Positions 39,001 to 48,496 of a stretch of DNA of 64,000 nt are shown piece by piece (the stretch's first letter is position 1; every line of letters starts with the position of its first letter). The stretch comes from Nocardioides sp. TF02-7 (GTDB lineage: Bacteria > Actinomycetota > Actinomycetes > Propionibacteriales > Nocardioidaceae): contig NZ_CP092535.1 of NCBI RefSeq assembly GCF_022437945.1, forward strand, positions 806,001 through 870,000, read 5' to 3'. The notes beneath the pieces are model-generated. The model worked only from the letters and a program-made list of their open reading frames with translations. It had not been told where the DNA came from and did not search any database. Made by a program: the position numbers and the translations under genes.

Positions 39001-39762
39001 CCAGTCGCCGGACTCCGGCACGTCGGTCTGGTCGCCGAACACCTGGGGCGAGGCGACGGGGAGGTCGGCGTACCAGTCGTAGAACGACAGCATCGAGCCG
39101 CCGACCAGCGACGTGAACCGGGCACCCGAGGCGTGGGAGACCATCGACATGGCGGGGATCGGCGAGAACCCGGCCACCCGGTCCGGTCCCCACTTGCGGA
39201 TGGTGTGCACGTAGGCGGCCGCGACCATCTCGGTCGCCTCGTCCCACGTGGCGCGGACCAGCCCGCCCTTGCCGCGCGCCGACTTGTAGGCGCGGGCGCG
39301 CCGCGGGTCGTCGACGACGTGCGCCCAGGCCTTCACCGGGTCGCCGCCGTGCTGCTTCTTGGCCTCGCGGTACATCTGCAGCAGCACGCCGCGGACGTAG
39401 GGGTAGCGGATCCGCGTCGGTGAGTAGGTGTACCAGGAGAAGGCGGCTCCGCGCGGGCAGCCCCGGGGCTCGTACTCCGGCCGGTCCGGGCCGACCGACG
39501 GGTAGTCGGTCTGCTGGGTCTCCCAGGTGATGATCCCGTCCTTGACGTAGACCTTCCACGAGCAGGAGCCGGTGCAGTTCACCCCGTGGGTGGACCGCAC
39601 CACCTTGTCGTGGCTCCACCGGTCGCGGTAGAAGTCGTCGGCCTGCCGGCCGCCCTTCTTCGTCAGCGAGCGCAGGTCGGGCGACACCTCGCCGCGGGTG
39701 AAGTAGCGGCGGGTGCGGACCAGGGCCTCGCTCAGCGAGCCGTCGAGTCCGGGGGTGGTCAT
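36040..39762 (-). CDS. narG: Respiratory nitrate reductase alpha subunit
   Basis: 1240 residues, intact over 3.7 kb. The N terminus has the unusual FS0 cluster ligands H-x3-C-x3-C (HGVNCTGSC) followed by CPRG, and the molybdo-bis-MGD domain follows (YLVMWGSNLPVTRTPDAHWM; GAGTNHWFHSDTIYRGFLTL). There is no twin-arginine signal, so it faces the cytoplasm as in NarGHI. The start ATG (39760-39762) overlaps the narK stop; the open frame continues further upstream, but that part is antisense-like. Confidence 0.97.
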   Translation of the reverse strand: MTTPGLDGSLSEALVRTRRYFTRGEVSPDLRSLTKKGGRQADDFYRDRWSHDKVVRSTHGVNCTGSCSWKVYVKDGIITWETQQTDYPSVGPDRPEYEPRGCPRGAAFSWYTYSPTRIRYPYVRGVLLQMYREAKKQHGGDPVKAWAHVVDDPRRARAYKSARGKGGLVRATWDEATEMVAAAYVHTIRKWGPDRVAGFSPIPAMSMVSHASGARFTSLVGGSMLSFYDWYADLPVASPQVFGDQTDVPESGDWWDAGYLVMWGSNLPVTRTPDAHWMAEARYRGQKVVAVAPDYADNVKFADEWLAPHPGTDGALAMAMGHVVLKEFFVDRTTPYFDEYVKKYTDLPHLVTLEPVAADAGGPTAYRPGKFLTAADLPDAAGEANAAFKTVVWDARTGRPVVPNGALGHRFGDADAGRWNLDLGDVEPALSMLDGTGGIDGTSDTGLVHLPRFDNPDGTAADLPRGVPVRRIGDRVVTTVLDLMLAQYGVGRPGLPGEWPASYDDASAPYTPAWQEAITGVPAEAAARIAREFATNAEESRGRSMIIMGAGTNHWFHSDTIYRGFLTLTTLTGCQGVNGGGWAHYVGQEKCRPVTGWAQLASALDWSRPPRQMIQTAYWYLHTDQFRYDHFGADTLSARTGHGQLAGKATADVIAQSARLGWMPSYPTFDRNPLDLADEAAAAGRPVAEHVVDRLAAGDLRFACEDPDAPENFPRVLAIWRANLLGSSAKGNEYFLKHLLGADSSLRATEAPEGARPRDVVWHDEAPEGKLDLLLTLDFRQTSTTVFSDVVLPAATWYEKHDLNTTDMHPYVHSFNPAIAPPWQTRTDWDAWQEIARKFSALAATHLGVRKDVVAVPLLHDTPDAMATPHGAVRDWAAGECDPVPGVTMPKLVEVERDYGAVADKMAALGPLLDKLGTTTKGITYDVRASVDYLRAKNGPVRGGAADGRPSLRRDVHACEAILALSGTTNGHLATQGFKTLEKRTGTRLHDLAAEHEGKQITFADTQSAPTPVITSPEWSGSESGGRRYSPFTINVERLKPWHTLTGRQTFYLDHDWMAELGESLPVYRPPLNMGALFAEPGVGDVGELGVTVRYLTPHNKWSIHSEYQDNLFMLSLSRGGQTIWMSEQDAAKVGVQDNDWIEAVNRNGVVVARAIVSHRMPEGTVYMHHAQDRLIDVPISETAGKRGGIHNSLTRLLIKPTHLVGGYAQLAFAFNYLGPTGNQRDEVTVIRKRSQEVTY

Positions 39763-40994
39763 GCGGCGGTCCTCTCCTGGGCGGTGCGGCGGACGATCGT
39801 CGTCGTGAGGATCAACGCGAGGGCGGCGGTGGCCGCGAGCAGCCACAGGCCGATGGCGTAGGAGTCGGTGCGGCCGTAGACGTAGCCCATGATCAGCGGC
39901 GGAACGAAGCCGCCCAGCCCGCCGGCGGCGCCCACCAGCCCGGTGATGCCGCCGACCCGCGACGGCTCGCTGACCTGGGCGATGAGAGCGAAGACCGCGC
40001 CGCTGCCCGACCCGAGGGCGGCCGCCATGGCGAGGAAGGCGACCGTGCCGATGCCGTCGAGCGGCGGCGTCCCGGCCGAGATCGCGGCACAGACCGTGAC
40101 GACGGCGAACCCGGCCGTCAGCACCGGGATCGCGCCGACGCGGTCGGACAACCAGCCGCCCACGGGCCGCATCAGCACCGCGACGACGACGAAGCCCGCC
40201 ATCCGGTTCGACGCGTCGGCGGCGGACAGGTCGTGGGCCGTCTTGAGGTAGGCGGGCAGGTAGACGGAGAACGCGACGTAGCCGCCGAACGCCACGGCGT
40301 AGAGCACGCACGCCTGCCAGGTGATCGGCAGCCGGCTGGTCGCCACCAGCCGGCTCCCCAGCGAGGTGGTCGGCACCGTCCGGCCCGGTGCGTCGCGCAG
40401 CACCAGCCAGGCGAGCACGGCGTAGCCGGTGAGCACCGCCGCGGTGATGAGGAACGGCGCCCGGTGGCCGAGGCCGTCGTAGAGCTTCACCGTGGTGAGG
40501 GCGCTGATCGCCGTGCCGCCCATCCCGGCGCCGAACACGCCGACGGCCAGCCCCCGCTTGGCCGGGGGGAACCAGGCGTTGACGAACGGCACGCCCACGG
40601 CGAACGCGGTGCCGCCGATGCCGAGGAAGAACCCGCCGACGAGGAGCAGGGCGTAGGAGTCGAGGGCGAAGAACGCGACGAACAGGACCGGCACCACCGT
40701 CGCGGCCGACACCAGCGGGAACATCACCCGGCCGCCGTACCGGTCGGTCAGGGCGCCGACCACGATCCGGCCGAGCGATCCGACGATGACCGGGACCGCC
40801 ACCATCAGGGAGACGTCGCCCTCGCTCAGCTCACCGAGCGTGCCCTCGTCGCGGAACAGCGGGCCCAGCGGGCTGAGCAGCGCCCACGCCCAGAAGTTGA
40901 CCGCGAACCCCAGTGTCGCGACCGCCAGCATCACCCATGCCCGGCCGTCCACCGCCTCGGCCCGGCTGCCGCTCACGCCTGCTGGTGCCGTCAT
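39759..40994 (-). CDS. narK: Nitrate/nitrite transporter, NarK family
   Basis: 411 residues, intact, twelve hydrophobic segments, Major Facilitator Superfamily. The nitrate signature appears as FFLGIGGTAFAVGVPFVNAW and GNG-like GAGMGGTAISALTTVKLY in the first half and GAAGGLGGFVPPLIMGYVYG in the second. It heads the nar operon and overlaps narG by four bases. A dyad GTGAC-CC-GTCAC lies 17 bp upstream of the start (41011-41022), a possible control site. No NreC/NarL-type regulator is encoded next to it. Confidence 0.94.
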   Translation of the reverse strand: MTAPAGVSGSRAEAVDGRAWVMLAVATLGFAVNFWAWALLSPLGPLFRDEGTLGELSEGDVSLMVAVPVIVGSLGRIVVGALTDRYGGRVMFPLVSAATVVPVLFVAFFALDSYALLLVGGFFLGIGGTAFAVGVPFVNAWFPPAKRGLAVGVFGAGMGGTAISALTTVKLYDGLGHRAPFLITAAVLTGYAVLAWLVLRDAPGRTVPTTSLGSRLVATSRLPITWQACVLYAVAFGGYVAFSVYLPAYLKTAHDLSAADASNRMAGFVVVAVLMRPVGGWLSDRVGAIPVLTAGFAVVTVCAAISAGTPPLDGIGTVAFLAMAAALGSGSGAVFALIAQVSEPSRVGGITGLVGAAGGLGGFVPPLIMGYVYGRTDSYAIGLWLLAATAALALILTTTIVRRTAQERTAA

Positions 40995-41115
40995 CCGACC
41001 TCCTGCGAGTGTGACCCGTCACGTCGCTCTTGGTCCGCCCACCATGGCACAGACCGCATGGCCCGCGCGACGGACACGGCGGGCCGCTCGCTCGGAACCG
41101 GGCTCCCCGGTGCGG

Positions 41116-41292
41116 CTACGACGACCCGCCCTGGGCGGCACCCGGCTGCGAGGCCGGCCCGGCGTCCGGGTCCTCCTGCTCGGCCGCCTCGGTCTCCTCG
41201 GCGGCCCCGGTCGGCTCCGACGCCGGTCCGGCGTCGGGGTCGGTGTGCTCCGGGTCGTCGGCGTGCTCGGGATCGGGGATCGTGCCGTCCAT
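41116..41292 (-). CDS. Small acidic protein of 58 residues, hypothetical
   Basis: From ATG 41290-41292 to TAG 41116-41118. It begins MDGTIPDPEHADDPEHTD and carries DPDAGPASEPTG and DPDAGPASQPG, i.e. two copies of the DPDAGPAS block that also occurs (as DQDAGPAS) twice in the CoxG linker. It has very many D and E and no basic residues or hydrophobic stretch, so it should be disordered. AGGGGG lies four bases before the ATG. It stands alone between narK and a secreted-protein gene. The coding claim rests on codon pattern and the start signal; no function can be given. Confidence 0.5.
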   Translation of the reverse strand: MDGTIPDPEHADDPEHTDPDAGPASEPTGAAEETEAAEQEDPDAGPASQPGAAQGGSS

Positions 41293-41344
41293 GGCCCCCT
41301 GGTACCCATCCGCACGGTTCTATGCCCCCGGCCCGGGTGCCGGG

Positions 41345-42092
41345 TCAGTGCCGGGGCACCAGCCGCGGTCCCACGACCGAGCCCACCATCCCCCGACCCG
41401 GCGGCAGGACCACCCGGTAGGTGCGGCCGAGGTGGGCGCGCGGAACGTGCGCGGTGACCGTGCCCCCGCCGTGACACCCGGGCCCGGAGGTAGGGCCGCC
41501 ACCTCCCGTCCCGCTCCACCTGGTAGCGGACCTGCAGTCCGCGGATGCTCGCAGCCGGACGCACCCGGACCCGGACGTCCGCGCCCCGCCCGGCCTTCGA
41601 GACCCGGACGGTCGCCTGCCGCCGCACCGAGATCCGCACCGGGGCGGAGGTCGACCCGTACCACCGGTCGTTGGCGTACGACGTGCCGCCGGGGTAGCTG
41701 ATCCGGAACCAGCCGGAGCGCTCGACGATCCCGGCGCCCTCCCACCAGACCTGGTGGTGCCGGAAGACCGTGCGCCAGCTCCTGCCGCGGTCGCGGGAGA
41801 CCTGGATGCGCGGCTCCCCGGGCCGGATGATCCCCTCGACCGGGTCCGTGCCGCCCGTGCACCGGGCGACGACCTCACCGACCAGCGCGGCATAGCCGCC
41901 GTGGGCGATGGTCATCGACCGCGGCATCGGGCGCCACGGCGTGTTCGGCGCCGGCCGGGTGACCGTCCAGCGCGCGGTCGTCGTGCAGGTCGCGTCGGTC
42001 GCGGCGGAGGGCGCGGCGGCGACGCCGGTCACCCCGGCGGCCACCACCACGAGGACGCAGCAACGGGCAACGGCGGCACGCAGGATCCTCAT
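41345..42092 (-). CDS. Secreted protein of unknown function (one frameshift)
   Basis: The start ATG (42090-42092) opens a signal peptide (AVARCCVLVVVAAGVTGVAA) with a likely cleavage at APSAA-TDA. The mature part has CTTTARWTVTRPAPNTPWRP and RPGEPRIQVSRDRGRSWRTV, then a beta-rich half (VSKAGRGADVRVRVRPAASI). One base is extra in C5 41463-41467; corrected, it ends VGSVVGPRLVPRH, 248 residues in all. I recognise no family with confidence; the RGRSW text is like sialidase/BNR repeats but occurs only once. Confidence 0.7.
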
Positions 42093-42189
42093 CCAGGTCC
42101 TTCTCGACGGGCAGCGCGGTGCGCTGCGGTGGAGGGAGCACCGCGATCCTGCCCGACGCGGCTGCGCCGCGAAACGTCCCGGGAACGGC

Positions 42190-42219
42190 ACAGGGCCCCT
42201 GCCGGAGCAGGGGCCCTGT
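42190..42219. terminator. Strong hairpin between groEL and the secreted-protein gene
   Basis: ACAGGGCCCCTGC-CGGA-GCAGGGGCCCTGT, a perfect 13 bp stem with a four-base loop. It lies downstream of groEL (minus strand) and about 100 bp upstream of the next minus-strand gene. There is no U tract, as usual in high-GC actinobacteria. Probably a terminator. Confidence 0.65.
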
Positions 42220-42293
42220 GGTTGTCGCTCGGACGAGCGGGGTGGATCAGAAGTCCATTCTCGACGGACTTCTTCACTCCGGCCGGAGCCTCA

Positions 42294-42318
42294 CGGTCCG
42301 CAGCAGCGCTGCGGACCG
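42294..42318. terminator. groEL terminator hairpin
   Basis: CGGTCCGCAGC-AGC-GCTGCGGACCG, a perfect 11 bp stem with a three-base loop, ending 14 bp after the groEL stop codon (42332-42334). It is the first of two strong hairpins in this gap. Between them lies a 14 bp direct repeat of the groEL tail (42245-42258 equals 42330-42343). Confidence 0.7.
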
Positions 42319-42331
42319 ATCCGGCCTCCGA

Positions 42332-44194
<1,863 letters not shown>

Positions 44195-45074
44195 CTACCG
44201 GGAGGCGAGGCGGTCGCGGACCATTGCCACGAACGGGCCGGCGATCCCGGGGTCGACGTCGAGGTAGAGCCCCGGCTCGATCAGCTCCACCTCGCTGACC
44301 ACCCACCGGTCCTCGTGGCGCATCTGGTCGACCCGCGCGTAGGAGAGGTCGGCGCCGGTGATGCCGGCGGCGGCGCGCACGGCGTCCTCCGCCAGCCGCG
44401 CGCGGGGCGGGTCGAGCGGCACCGGTCGGCTGGAGCCGCCGTAGAGCTCGTGGACGCGGACCTCGTCGCCCGCCGCCGACCCCTGCCGCTGACCCTGCCA
44501 CCGACTTGTCGACCTGGGCCACCGCCCGGCCGTCGATCACGAACACCGAGGACTCGCCGACCGTGCGCACCGACTCCACGACCGGCTGCACGACCCACGG
44601 ACCGGCCGTGAGCCCCTCGAGCCGCGGGTCGTCGACCCCCTCGGCCACGACGACCCCGACGCCGCCCGCGCCGGTGCGCGGCTTGACCAGGACGCGGCCG
44701 CCCCAGCGGGCGAGGGCGGCCGTCAGCCCGGGCACGAGGTCGCTGTCGTCGAGCAGCTCGGTGGGCACGGTCGGCACCGGGAGCCGGCGCAGGTAGGCCT
44801 TGTCGGCGTTCCAGGCGAACACCTCGGCCCCGTTGAGCAGCTGGGTGTGCCGCTCGATCCCCCGCGCCCAGGCGAGGAAGTCGGACAGCCGGCGGTGGTA
44901 GTCCCAGGTGGACCGGACGGCCACCAGCTCCGCGGAGCCCCAGTCGACCGACGGGTCGTCCCAGCAGGCCCAGCGGGCGTCGACGCCGTGGTCGGCGAGC
45001 GCCGCCACGAGCGCGGCGCCGCCGCTCTCACCCTCGGGCAGCAGGTTGAACGTCGCGAGCAGGACCGTCGGCAC
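44195..45074 (-). CDS. ATP-grasp domain protein (one frameshift)
   Basis: Corrected length is 292 residues; the extra base is in C4 44480-44483, after which it reads SAAGDEVRVHELYGG. ATP-grasp features: WGGRVLVKPRTGAGGVGVVV (nucleotide lysine and glycine-rich loop), WVVQPVVESVRTVGESSVFV (hinge) and WVVSEVELIEPGLYLDVDPG (metal ligands E and D). RimK/glutathione synthase-like proteins of this kind ligate carboxylates to amines or thiols. The substrate is unknown and no obvious partner lies beside it. Confidence 0.8.
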
Positions 45075-45098
45075 GAGGGCGACCCTAGAGGGGGAGTG

Positions 45099-45584
45099 CT
45101 AGTGGCGGCGTGGCTGCCCACCCTCCGCGACGAGCGTCACCGGCTCGTGCGTCACCGGGAAGCCGACGGATGCCGCGATGAAGCAGTTGGCGCTGGCCTC
45201 GCGGTGGATCGACCCGGCGAGCTCCACCTGCGCCGGGTCGGTGATCGTGACCCGCGGCCGGAGCACCACCGAGGTGAACCGACCGCCCTGGCCGACCTGG
45301 CTCATCGTCCCGACCGGCGTGTCCGCGTAGTCGACGACGACGATCCCGTGGTTGACCGCCGAGTGCAGGTAGGACAGCAGGTGGCACTGCGAGAGCGCGG
45401 CGACCAGCAGCTCCTCGGGGTTCCACCGCGACTCGTCGCCGCGGAACGGGACGTCGGCCGACCCGAGCAGGTCCGGCTTGCCGGCGGCCGTGACGAGCAC
45501 GTCGCGACCGTAGTCGCGGTAGCCGCTGGTGCCGGTCCCGCGGTTGCCCTGCCAGGTGAGGCCCAGTGCGTAGTGGTGGTCCAT
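45099..45584 (-). CDS. OsmC/Ohr-family peroxiredoxin-like protein
   Basis: 161 residues, intact. The two conserved cysteines are seen in ELLVAALSQCHLLSYLHSAV (Cys about 70) and ASANCFIAASVGFPV (Cys about 135), and RWNPEELL precedes the first. OsmC proteins reduce organic hydroperoxides in the cytoplasm. It has its own transcription unit. The sequence fits the OsmC subgroup rather than Ohr, but I cannot separate them firmly. Confidence 0.87.
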   Translation of the reverse strand: MDHHYALGLTWQGNRGTGTSGYRDYGRDVLVTAAGKPDLLGSADVPFRGDESRWNPEELLVAALSQCHLLSYLHSAVNHGIVVVDYADTPVGTMSQVGQGGRFTSVVLRPRVTITDPAQVELAGSIHREASANCFIAASVGFPVTHEPVTLVAEGGQPRRH

Positions 45585-45791
45585 GGCCCCAGCATCCCCT
45601 GGCACGAACCGCCGGGCGGCCCGCCCAGGGGGTCCGGGAGTGGTTTTCGTCACCGCTTCCCGTCTCGGGCGCCGATCGAGGGGTATCAGATTTTGTAACA
45701 CTCCGGGGCGCCCCGCATGGTGGATCTCTCCGCCGAGCGGGCCCGGCCCGCCCATGCTCTCGGCGCCCCCCACGACCTCTCGGGAGGAACA

Positions 45792-46682
45792 ATGCTGCGT
45801 CATGCCCTCGTGGCGGCCCTCGGCGCCGCCGCCCTCGCCGTCGGCGGCTCCGCCGCCGCCGTCCCCACCACCGCCGCACCGGCGGGCGACGGTCCCACCG
45901 ACCGCCTCACCGAGCGCCTCGCGGACCGTGGTGGCTACTGGTACGACACGCCGCCGGACGGTCGCTACACCGCCGGGCCGCCGTACCGCTTCGTCACCTC
46001 GATCATGACCGACAACGTGGAGCCGATGAAGAACGCCGCGGTGATCGGACGGACCAAGCACGGCTACCGCTACATCAGCGGCCAGCAGCACAACCGGCTG
46101 CGGGTCACGATGACCGACAACGGGAAGATCCGGTTCGCCGACACGGGCACCCGGAAGCTCAAGCGGGTGGCCAAGGGCTGCAAGCGGGTGAAGGCGGGCA
46201 AGGGCGTGGCGGCTGTGTGCGCGATGCCGTCCGCCACCCGGGCCCGCCCGGTGCTGCTCGAGGTGTGGCCGCGGCTGGGCAACGACCACGTCGACGGGTC
46301 GACGCTGCCGGCGACGATCGCCATGAGCGTGCTGGGCGACCGGGGCAACGAGAACGTGCGCTTCGGCCGGGGCCCCGACTTCTTCAACGGTTTCACCGGC
46401 GTCGACCGGGTGAGCGGCGGGGCGGGCAAGGACTGGATCCGGCTCGGCCAGGACCGCGACTTCGCCTACGGCGGCCCGGGCGCCGACCAGATCATCGGCA
46501 CCGACGGCCGTGACCAGATCAAGGGTGGCGGCGGCGCCGACCGCCTCGACGGCAACAACCACGACGACCGCCTGGTCGGTGGCGCCGGCCGCGACCGGAT
46601 CAACTGCGGCGCCCACCGCGACACCGCGATCGTCGAGCGCGGCGACCGTCGCACCCAGTGCGAGAACACCGTCCGGCGCTGA
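45792..46682 (+). CDS. Secreted protein with RTX-type calcium-binding repeats
   Basis: 296 residues, intact; GGGAGGAACA precedes the ATG. Signal peptide RHALVAALGAAALAVGGSAA. Residues about 35-190 are of unrecognised type. Near the C terminus are four hemolysin-type nonapeptides: GGAGKDWI, GGPGADQI, GGGGADRL and GGAGRDRI, which would form a small calcium-binding beta roll. Two cysteines at the end (INCG, TQCENTVRR) may form a disulfide. No protease or lipase motif is visible, so its activity is unknown. Confidence 0.82.
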   Translation: MLRHALVAALGAAALAVGGSAAAVPTTAAPAGDGPTDRLTERLADRGGYWYDTPPDGRYTAGPPYRFVTSIMTDNVEPMKNAAVIGRTKHGYRYISGQQHNRLRVTMTDNGKIRFADTGTRKLKRVAKGCKRVKAGKGVAAVCAMPSATRARPVLLEVWPRLGNDHVDGSTLPATIAMSVLGDRGNENVRFGRGPDFFNGFTGVDRVSGGAGKDWIRLGQDRDFAYGGPGADQIIGTDGRDQIKGGGGADRLDGNNHDDRLVGGAGRDRINCGAHRDTAIVERGDRRTQCENTVRR

Positions 46683-46710
46683 CCCGGGACCGGCGATCGC
46701 CGCGGCGGGC

Positions 46711-46989
46711 TCAGCAGCCGCCGGCGACCGCCGGGATCACCGAGATCTGCGAGCCGTCGGGCGTCGGGGTCGCGAGGTCGTCGAGGAAGCGGACGTCGTC
46801 GTTGCCGACGTAGACGTTGACGAAGCGGCGCAGCCGCCCGTCCTCGTCGACGACCCGGCCCTTGATGCCGGCGAACCGGGCGTCCAGGTCGTCGAGCACG
46901 TCGGCGAGCGTGGCGCCGTCGGCGGTCACCTCCGACTCGCCGCCGGTGTAGGTGCGGAGGATGGTGGGGATGCGGACGCTGACAGCCAT
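46711..46989 (-). CDS. ThiS/MoaD-family sulfur carrier protein with masked C terminus
   Basis: 92 residues, intact: VRIPTILRTYTGGESEVTAD, then VNVYVGNDDVRFLDDLATPT and the terminus ISVIPAVAGGC. Ubiquitin-fold carriers are activated at a C-terminal Gly-Gly to a thiocarboxylate. Here a cysteine follows GG, so either a peptidase must remove it or this is an unusual form. The gene follows the threonine-synthase-like gene by 45 bp under a common SAM riboswitch. It resembles CysO, and in context the MetO carrier described (as I recall) from Streptomyces. MoaD for molybdopterin is less likely. Confidence 0.85.
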   Translation of the reverse strand: MAVSVRIPTILRTYTGGESEVTADGATLADVLDDLDARFAGIKGRVVDEDGRLRRFVNVYVGNDDVRFLDDLATPTPDGSQISVIPAVAGGC

Positions 46990-47034
46990 GGGGGTTTCCT
47001 TCGTGCGTTGCTTCGAGCTCGTGGCGGGTGAGGG

Positions 47035-48327
47035 TCAGGCGATGCCGGCGGCCTTGAAGGCGTCGTACGACGGCGCGATGGTCGCCGCCGCGCCGACCCG
47101 GCCCGACACGGCGTCGAGGGTCTTGAGCCCGTGGCCGGTGTTGATGACGACCGTCTCCTTCGCGGGGTCGAGCCGCCCGCTCTCGACCAGCTTCTTGGTG
47201 ACGGCGAGCGTGGTGCCGCCGGCGGTCTCGGTGAAGATCCCCTCGGTGCGGGCGAGCAGGACGATGCCGGCGCGGATCTCGTCGTCGGTGACCTCCTCGA
47301 CCGCGCCGCCGGTGCGCCGGGTGATGTCGAGGACGTAGATGCCGTCGGCGGGGTTGCCGATCGCGAGGCTCTTGGCGATCGTGTCGGGCTTGACCGGGCG
47401 GATCGCGTCGACGCCCGCCTTGAACGCGGTGGCGACCGGTCCGCACCCCTCGGCCTGCGCGCCGAACACCGTGTAGGGCTTGTCCTCCACGAGCCCGAGC
47501 CGGATCAGCTCCTGGAACGCCTTGTCGACCTTGGTCAGCTGGGAGCCGGACGCCACCGGGATCACGACCTGGTCGGGCAGCCGCCACCCGAGCTGCTCGG
47601 CGATCTCGTAGCCGAGGGTCTTGGAGCCCTCGGCGTAGTAGGGCCGGACGTTGACGTTGACGAACGCCCAGCCGTCCTCCTCGCCGGCGATCTCGGAGGC
47701 GAGCTTGTTGACGTCGTCGTAGTTGCCGTCGACGGCCACCAGGTTCTCGGTGAAGACCGCCGAGTTGACCTGCTTGGGCTGCTCGAGGTTGCTCGGGATG
47801 AAGACGACCGTCCTGATGCCGGCCCGGGCGCCGGCGGCCGCGACCGCGTTGGCGAGGTTGCCGGTGGACGGGCAGGCGAAGACCTTGGCGTCGAGCTCGC
47901 GGGCGGCGCTCAGGGCGCACGCGACGACGCGGTCCTTGAAGGAGTTGGTCGGGTTGGTGGAGTCGTCCTTGACCCACAGCCGGTCGATGCCGAGCTCGCG
48001 GGCCAGGTTGTCCGCCCGCAGCAGCCGGGTGAAGCCGGGCTCGGTGTTGGGGCTGGTCTCGATGTCGGTCGGCACCGGCAGCAGCGCCTTGTAGCGCCAG
48101 ATGTTGCGGGGGCCGGCCTCGATCTGCTCGCGGGTGACCGCGGGGAACTCGTAGGCCACCTCCAGCGGCCCGAAGCACTCCGGACACGCGTAGAACGGGC
48201 CCAGCGCGACCCGGTGGCCGCACTCGCGACACGCCAGGGCGACGGCGTTGCCGAAGGCCCCCTCGCGGGGACCGGCCTGACCCGCCTGCCCCTCGGTGGT
48301 ACCCGGCTCGGTGACGACAGCGCTCAC
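47035..48327 (-). CDS. Threonine-synthase-like PLP enzyme, possible homocysteine synthase (MetM-like)
   Basis: 430 residues, intact. GTG 48325-48327 is chosen because AGGAGG lies eight bases upstream. An N-terminal zinc ribbon (C33, C36, C48, C51) precedes the fold-type II PLP domain; the PLP lysine is K131 in NPTNSFKDR, and ASGSQLTK and GNPADGI follow. By sequence it would be called ThrC. However, it is preceded by a SAM-I riboswitch and followed by a sulfur carrier. That suits conversion of O-phosphohomoserine plus protein thiocarboxylate to homocysteine. Threonine synthase proper remains possible. Confidence 0.85.
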   Translation of the reverse strand: MSAVVTEPGTTEGQAGQAGPREGAFGNAVALACRECGHRVALGPFYACPECFGPLEVAYEFPAVTREQIEAGPRNIWRYKALLPVPTDIETSPNTEPGFTRLLRADNLARELGIDRLWVKDDSTNPTNSFKDRVVACALSAARELDAKVFACPSTGNLANAVAAAGARAGIRTVVFIPSNLEQPKQVNSAVFTENLVAVDGNYDDVNKLASEIAGEEDGWAFVNVNVRPYYAEGSKTLGYEIAEQLGWRLPDQVVIPVASGSQLTKVDKAFQELIRLGLVEDKPYTVFGAQAEGCGPVATAFKAGVDAIRPVKPDTIAKSLAIGNPADGIYVLDITRRTGGAVEEVTDDEIRAGIVLLARTEGIFTETAGGTTLAVTKKLVESGRLDPAKETVVINTGHGLKTLDAVSGRVGAAATIAPSYDAFKAAGIA

Positions 48328-48370
48328 AGGAATCCTCCTTCTCATCTGTCCCGTCACGTCCGTCGTGCGG

Positions 48371-48496
48371 GCCGGATTTGGCACCGTTTCCGCGTCTGCC
48401 GCCGTCGTCCCCGATCTCGGATCGGAGCGGCGGCAGGGAGCACGCGGCGGTTGCCGGGACTTCTCAGGGCCGTTCCCTCAGTCCCTCTGGATGAGC
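48371..48496 (-). promoter_or_regulatory. SAM-I (S-box) riboswitch
   Basis: Read on the minus strand, the S-box core is present in order: CCAGAGGGACTGAGGGA, then CGGCCCTGAGAAGTCCCGGC, CAACC, a variable P3/P4 region with a long stem (TCCGATC/GATCGG), and finally GGTGCCAAATCC. These match the conserved S-box blocks (GAGGGA, GGCCC, GGCAACC, GGTGC-AA-TCC). The closing stem is not obvious. CTCATC at the 5' end could pair with GATGAG just before the Shine-Dalgarno, hinting at translational control. It lies 43 bp upstream of the start of the PLP enzyme gene. Confidence 0.85.

Noticed and set aside
36775..39423. 882-codon open frame on the plus strand opposite narG
   Set aside because: It is the antisense shadow of an intact narG in a very GC-rich genome; its translation has no domain and is low complexity.
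41011..41022. CRP site upstream of narK
   Set aside because: GTGAC-CC-GTCAC is symmetric but the spacing is wrong for the CRP/FNR consensus (TGTGA-N6-TCACA); kept only as a note in the narK entry.
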